NCBI GenBank assembly: GCA_008360975.2
Contig: CM039182.1
Span: 93,891,443-93,955,442, forward strand
Direction: 5' to 3'
Length of the DNA stretch: 64,000 nt
Source: Lichenostomus cassidix
Lineage: Eukaryota > Chordata > Aves > Passeriformes > Meliphagidae
Positions 63,201 to 64,000 of the stretch are shown here, piece by piece; position 1 is the first letter of the stretch; each line of letters opens with the position of its first letter. Position numbers and translations under genes: made by a program. The notes below the pieces were generated by a model. It made no database searches. It was not told the DNA's origin and was given only the letters and a program-made list of their open reading frames with translations.

Positions 63201-63711
63201 CAGGGGGGAGTACAAAAGTTGCATGAAGCAAGAGCAGGAGGTCCGAGGGTGGATAATGGTGGATGCAAAAATGCCACAAGAACTTTTAAGCAGAAAGGGA
63301 TTCCCTATTGAATAATCTATAAAGCATCTTTAGCCTCACATTGTTTTTCCACACCAAATACTAGGCAGTGACTGATGGGTCTCACCAGTCACAGCAAATC
63401 ATCAAAGCTGAAAGCTGCTGGATATGTCCCAAAGACTTCCACAGGAGAAGTCCTCATGCTGTGGTTAAATATACAGGAACCCTCCTCCCACTCAGAATCT
63501 CAGTTGTGTATTCAAATAATGATACAAAACTTATGAATAGATGCACACCATCGATTTCAGTCAGTGTGTAGGGGTCAGTGTTCCAGCCATCTTCCTTCTT
63601 GGCAGGCTGCACATCCACATGACCGTAGAAACATACAGTGGGGTTTTGTGGATCCTTCCCCAGTTCCCCAAGAATGACAGAAGGCAGTGGGAGGACTTGG
63701 CCATCAGGAGA
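54133..63711 (-). CDS. CNDP1: CNDP1, carnosine dipeptidase 1, partial (nine 3' coding exons)
   Basis: CNDP1 is a zinc-dependent M20 metallopeptidase that hydrolyses carnosine and related His-containing dipeptides; the mammalian form is secreted into plasma. Exons (descending): 63549-63711, 62402-62490, 60226-60426, 58738-58822, 58027-58187, 56511-56675, 55653-55794, 55099-55246 and 54133-54238. Every junction is GT/AG and every phase matches, giving 419 codons plus stop. Family catalytic features are all present: YGHVDVQ (metal His, catalytic Asp), GATDNKG (bridging Asp), EGMEEAGS (catalytic Glu and metal Glu), ISDN (metal Asp), LHSGTFGG (substrate His) and [10 protein letters not shown] (metal His). 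KLFAAFFLE near the C terminus and [12 protein letters not shown] favour CNDP1 over cytosolic CNDP2. About 85 N-terminal residues, including any signal peptide, lie beyond 64000. Predicted active. Confidence 0.
55099..55246 (-). CDS. CNDP1: CNDP1 exon: metal His ([10 protein letters not shown])
   Basis: Acceptor GTATTTCAG; donor AAGCAG/GTGCCT; 148 bases, phase 1 in and 2 out. It encodes [15 protein letters not shown], then [17 protein letters not shown] and SQNEKIS. The His of DGEHS is the last zinc ligand. [10 protein letters not shown] matches CNDP1 rather than the DDGAHSQNEK of CNDP2. Confidence 0.
55653..55794 (-). CDS. CNDP1: CNDP1 exon: [14 protein letters not shown]
   Basis: Acceptor CCCTGCAG; donor ACAG/GTGTGT; 142 bases, phase 0 in and 1 out. 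It encodes [18 protein letters not shown], then [13 protein letters not shown] and ends RRAIKT. Typical CNDP family wording throughout. Confidence 0.
55906..56427. mobile_element. Solo LTR of an endogenous retrovirus with 5-bp target duplication
   Basis: The 522-bp element begins TGTGTTGG and ends TAGGACA, so it has TG/CA termini, and is flanked by a perfect GTTTA direct repeat (55901-55905 and 56428-56432). A 5-bp duplication is usual for ERVL-class elements. No internal retroviral coding sequence is present, so it is a recombined solo LTR. It lies in a CNDP1 intron. Its wording resembles LTRs common in songbird genomes, from memory. Direction is uncertain; the TGTCCTAGG end on the minus strand looks like a typical LTR 5' end, which would make it sense with CNDP1. 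Confidence 0.
56260..56371. repeat. 56-bp tandem duplication within the solo LTR
   Basis: Two adjacent copies (56260-56315 and 56316-56371) both start GATGGCCCATTGCCTGTCAT and share the CATTAGCAG and TAGCAGCTAA-like parts, with a few mismatches. This resembles the repeated enhancer-like blocks in the U3 region of many LTRs. Confidence 0.
56511..56675 (-). CDS. CNDP1: CNDP1 exon: [16 protein letters not shown]
   Basis: Exactly 55 codons between a long T-tract acceptor ending AAG and donor CAACAG/GTAAGA. It carries the M20 dipeptidase signature [17 protein letters not shown] and [16 protein letters not shown]. The acceptor tract is an almost pure T run, and a solo LTR starts 83 bases downstream of the donor. 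Confidence 0.
58027..58187 (-). CDS. CNDP1: CNDP1 exon: lid domain segment
   Basis: Acceptor TTTTGTAG; donor CCAAG/GTAACA; 161 bases, phase 1 in and 0 out. It encodes [18 protein letters not shown], then an acidic helix with [18 protein letters not shown] and ends KKFLYGTK. The codon split with the previous exon reads Asp here, where I recall Gly in the human proteins. Confidence 0.
58738..58822 (-). CDS. CNDP1: CNDP1 exon: substrate-binding LHSGTFGG
   Basis: Acceptor TTGGTGCAG; donor CTGG/GTAATA. The 85 bases encode [20 protein letters not shown] and DLIALL, ending in phase 1. The His of LHSG is the substrate-contacting residue at the start of the dimerisation (lid) domain. Confidence 0.
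60226..60426 (-). CDS. CNDP1: CNDP1 exon: catalytic Glu pair and ISDN
   Basis: Exactly 67 codons between CCTATAG and GTAAAG. It begins [18 protein letters not shown], carrying the adjacent catalytic and metal-binding glutamates, and continues to [10 protein letters not shown] with the next metal Asp, then [13 protein letters not shown]. It is the longest CNDP1 exon in the window. Confidence 0.
62402..62490 (-). CDS. CNDP1: CNDP1 exon: bridging Asp (GATDNKG)
   Basis: Eighty-nine bases between TTTCTTAAG and GTAAGT. Two bases complete a glycine, then [20 protein letters not shown] and a short tail to LKL. The Asp of ATDNKG is the residue that bridges the two metals in M20 dipeptidases. It ends in phase 0. 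Confidence 0.
63549..63711 (-). CDS. CNDP1: CNDP1 exon: metal/catalytic HVD motif
   Basis: Acceptor CCCCACAG precedes [10 protein letters not shown]; donor GATG/GTGTGC follows. The 163 bases start in phase 0 and end in phase 1. The exon carries YGHVDVQPA, with the first zinc-ligand His and the adjacent catalytic Asp, and [12 protein letters not shown]. It is the most upstream CNDP1 exon visible; no further coding match was seen in 63712-64000. Confidence 0.
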
Positions 63712-64000
63712 CTGTGGGGAAAGGTTTAAAAAAAGGCAACTAAGGAAAACAAAACCTTCTAAATCTTAAAAAGTTACCAAAAAATCTGGAATTCTCAGTA
63801 TTGAAAATAGTTCTACACTCAATTGACTTTGATTGGATTAAGTGCACAAATCTGACTGAAACCAGCTCTAACCTATTCAGAGAAACTAAGATCTTTCTCC
63901 TCGACTGTTTATGTCCTGCTGGACTTTGTAAAACTGTTCTAACATTTTATTGTCATAAATGCCCTCCCTACTAAGCTCTCACTTCCCAGCACTGGAGAAG

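Larger units (their letters stand above)
56676..64000 (-). other. CNDP1: CNDP1 central introns and left end of an upstream intron
   Basis: Introns 56676-58026, 58188-58737, 58823-60225, 60427-62401 and 62491-63548 plus the partial intron 63712-64000. They are AT-rich, with no named repeat and no additional exon. A purine-rich stretch at 59,860-60,010 is low complexity. Confidence 0.

Overview
This is a vertebrate nuclear genomic window, almost certainly from a bird. The genes are intron-split with canonical GT/AG sites. The only abundant repeats are CR1-type LINE fragments, and the gene order matches the human 18q22-q23 segment (CNDP1 then ZNF407, same orientation). A 522-bp solo LTR resembles LTRs I associate with songbirds, so a passerine is likely but not proven. 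No bacterial, plasmid or CRISPR content is present.

Both protein genes are on the minus strand. ZNF407 fills the left two thirds. Its CpG-island promoter and inferred non-coding first exon lie near 44 kb. A 25.8-kb first intron follows, then a giant 4.8-kb coding exon (13379-18187, 1588 codons, about 14-15 C2H2 fingers), a 5.98-kb intron and a 115-bp exon (7286-7400). The remaining exons lie beyond the left edge. The reading frame joins exactly across the two coding exons (phase 1 out, phase 2 in and out).

CNDP1 (secreted carnosine dipeptidase, M20 family) occupies 54.1-63.7 kb. Nine coding exons, from the one after the N-terminal exons to the stop codon, are visible. They join in frame into 419 codons, retaining the metal ligands and catalytic residues of the family. 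The signal-peptide exons lie beyond 64 kb.

The ~10-kb intergenic interval (44.2-54.1 kb) holds CR1 remnants, a small GC-rich island near 47.0-47.5 kb with an unexplained ATG frame and a good splice donor, and a perfect inverted repeat. The ZNF407 introns hold CR1 fragments, a 13-copy GGGGAA tract, A-rich low-complexity blocks, a fossil L2-like reverse transcriptase fragment and AT-rich blocks that may be conserved non-coding sequence. I found no novel biological system. The most useful second-look items are the promoter architecture, the solo LTR within CNDP1, the GC-rich island and the zinc-finger modules. Splice sites were read by eye; RNA data were not available.
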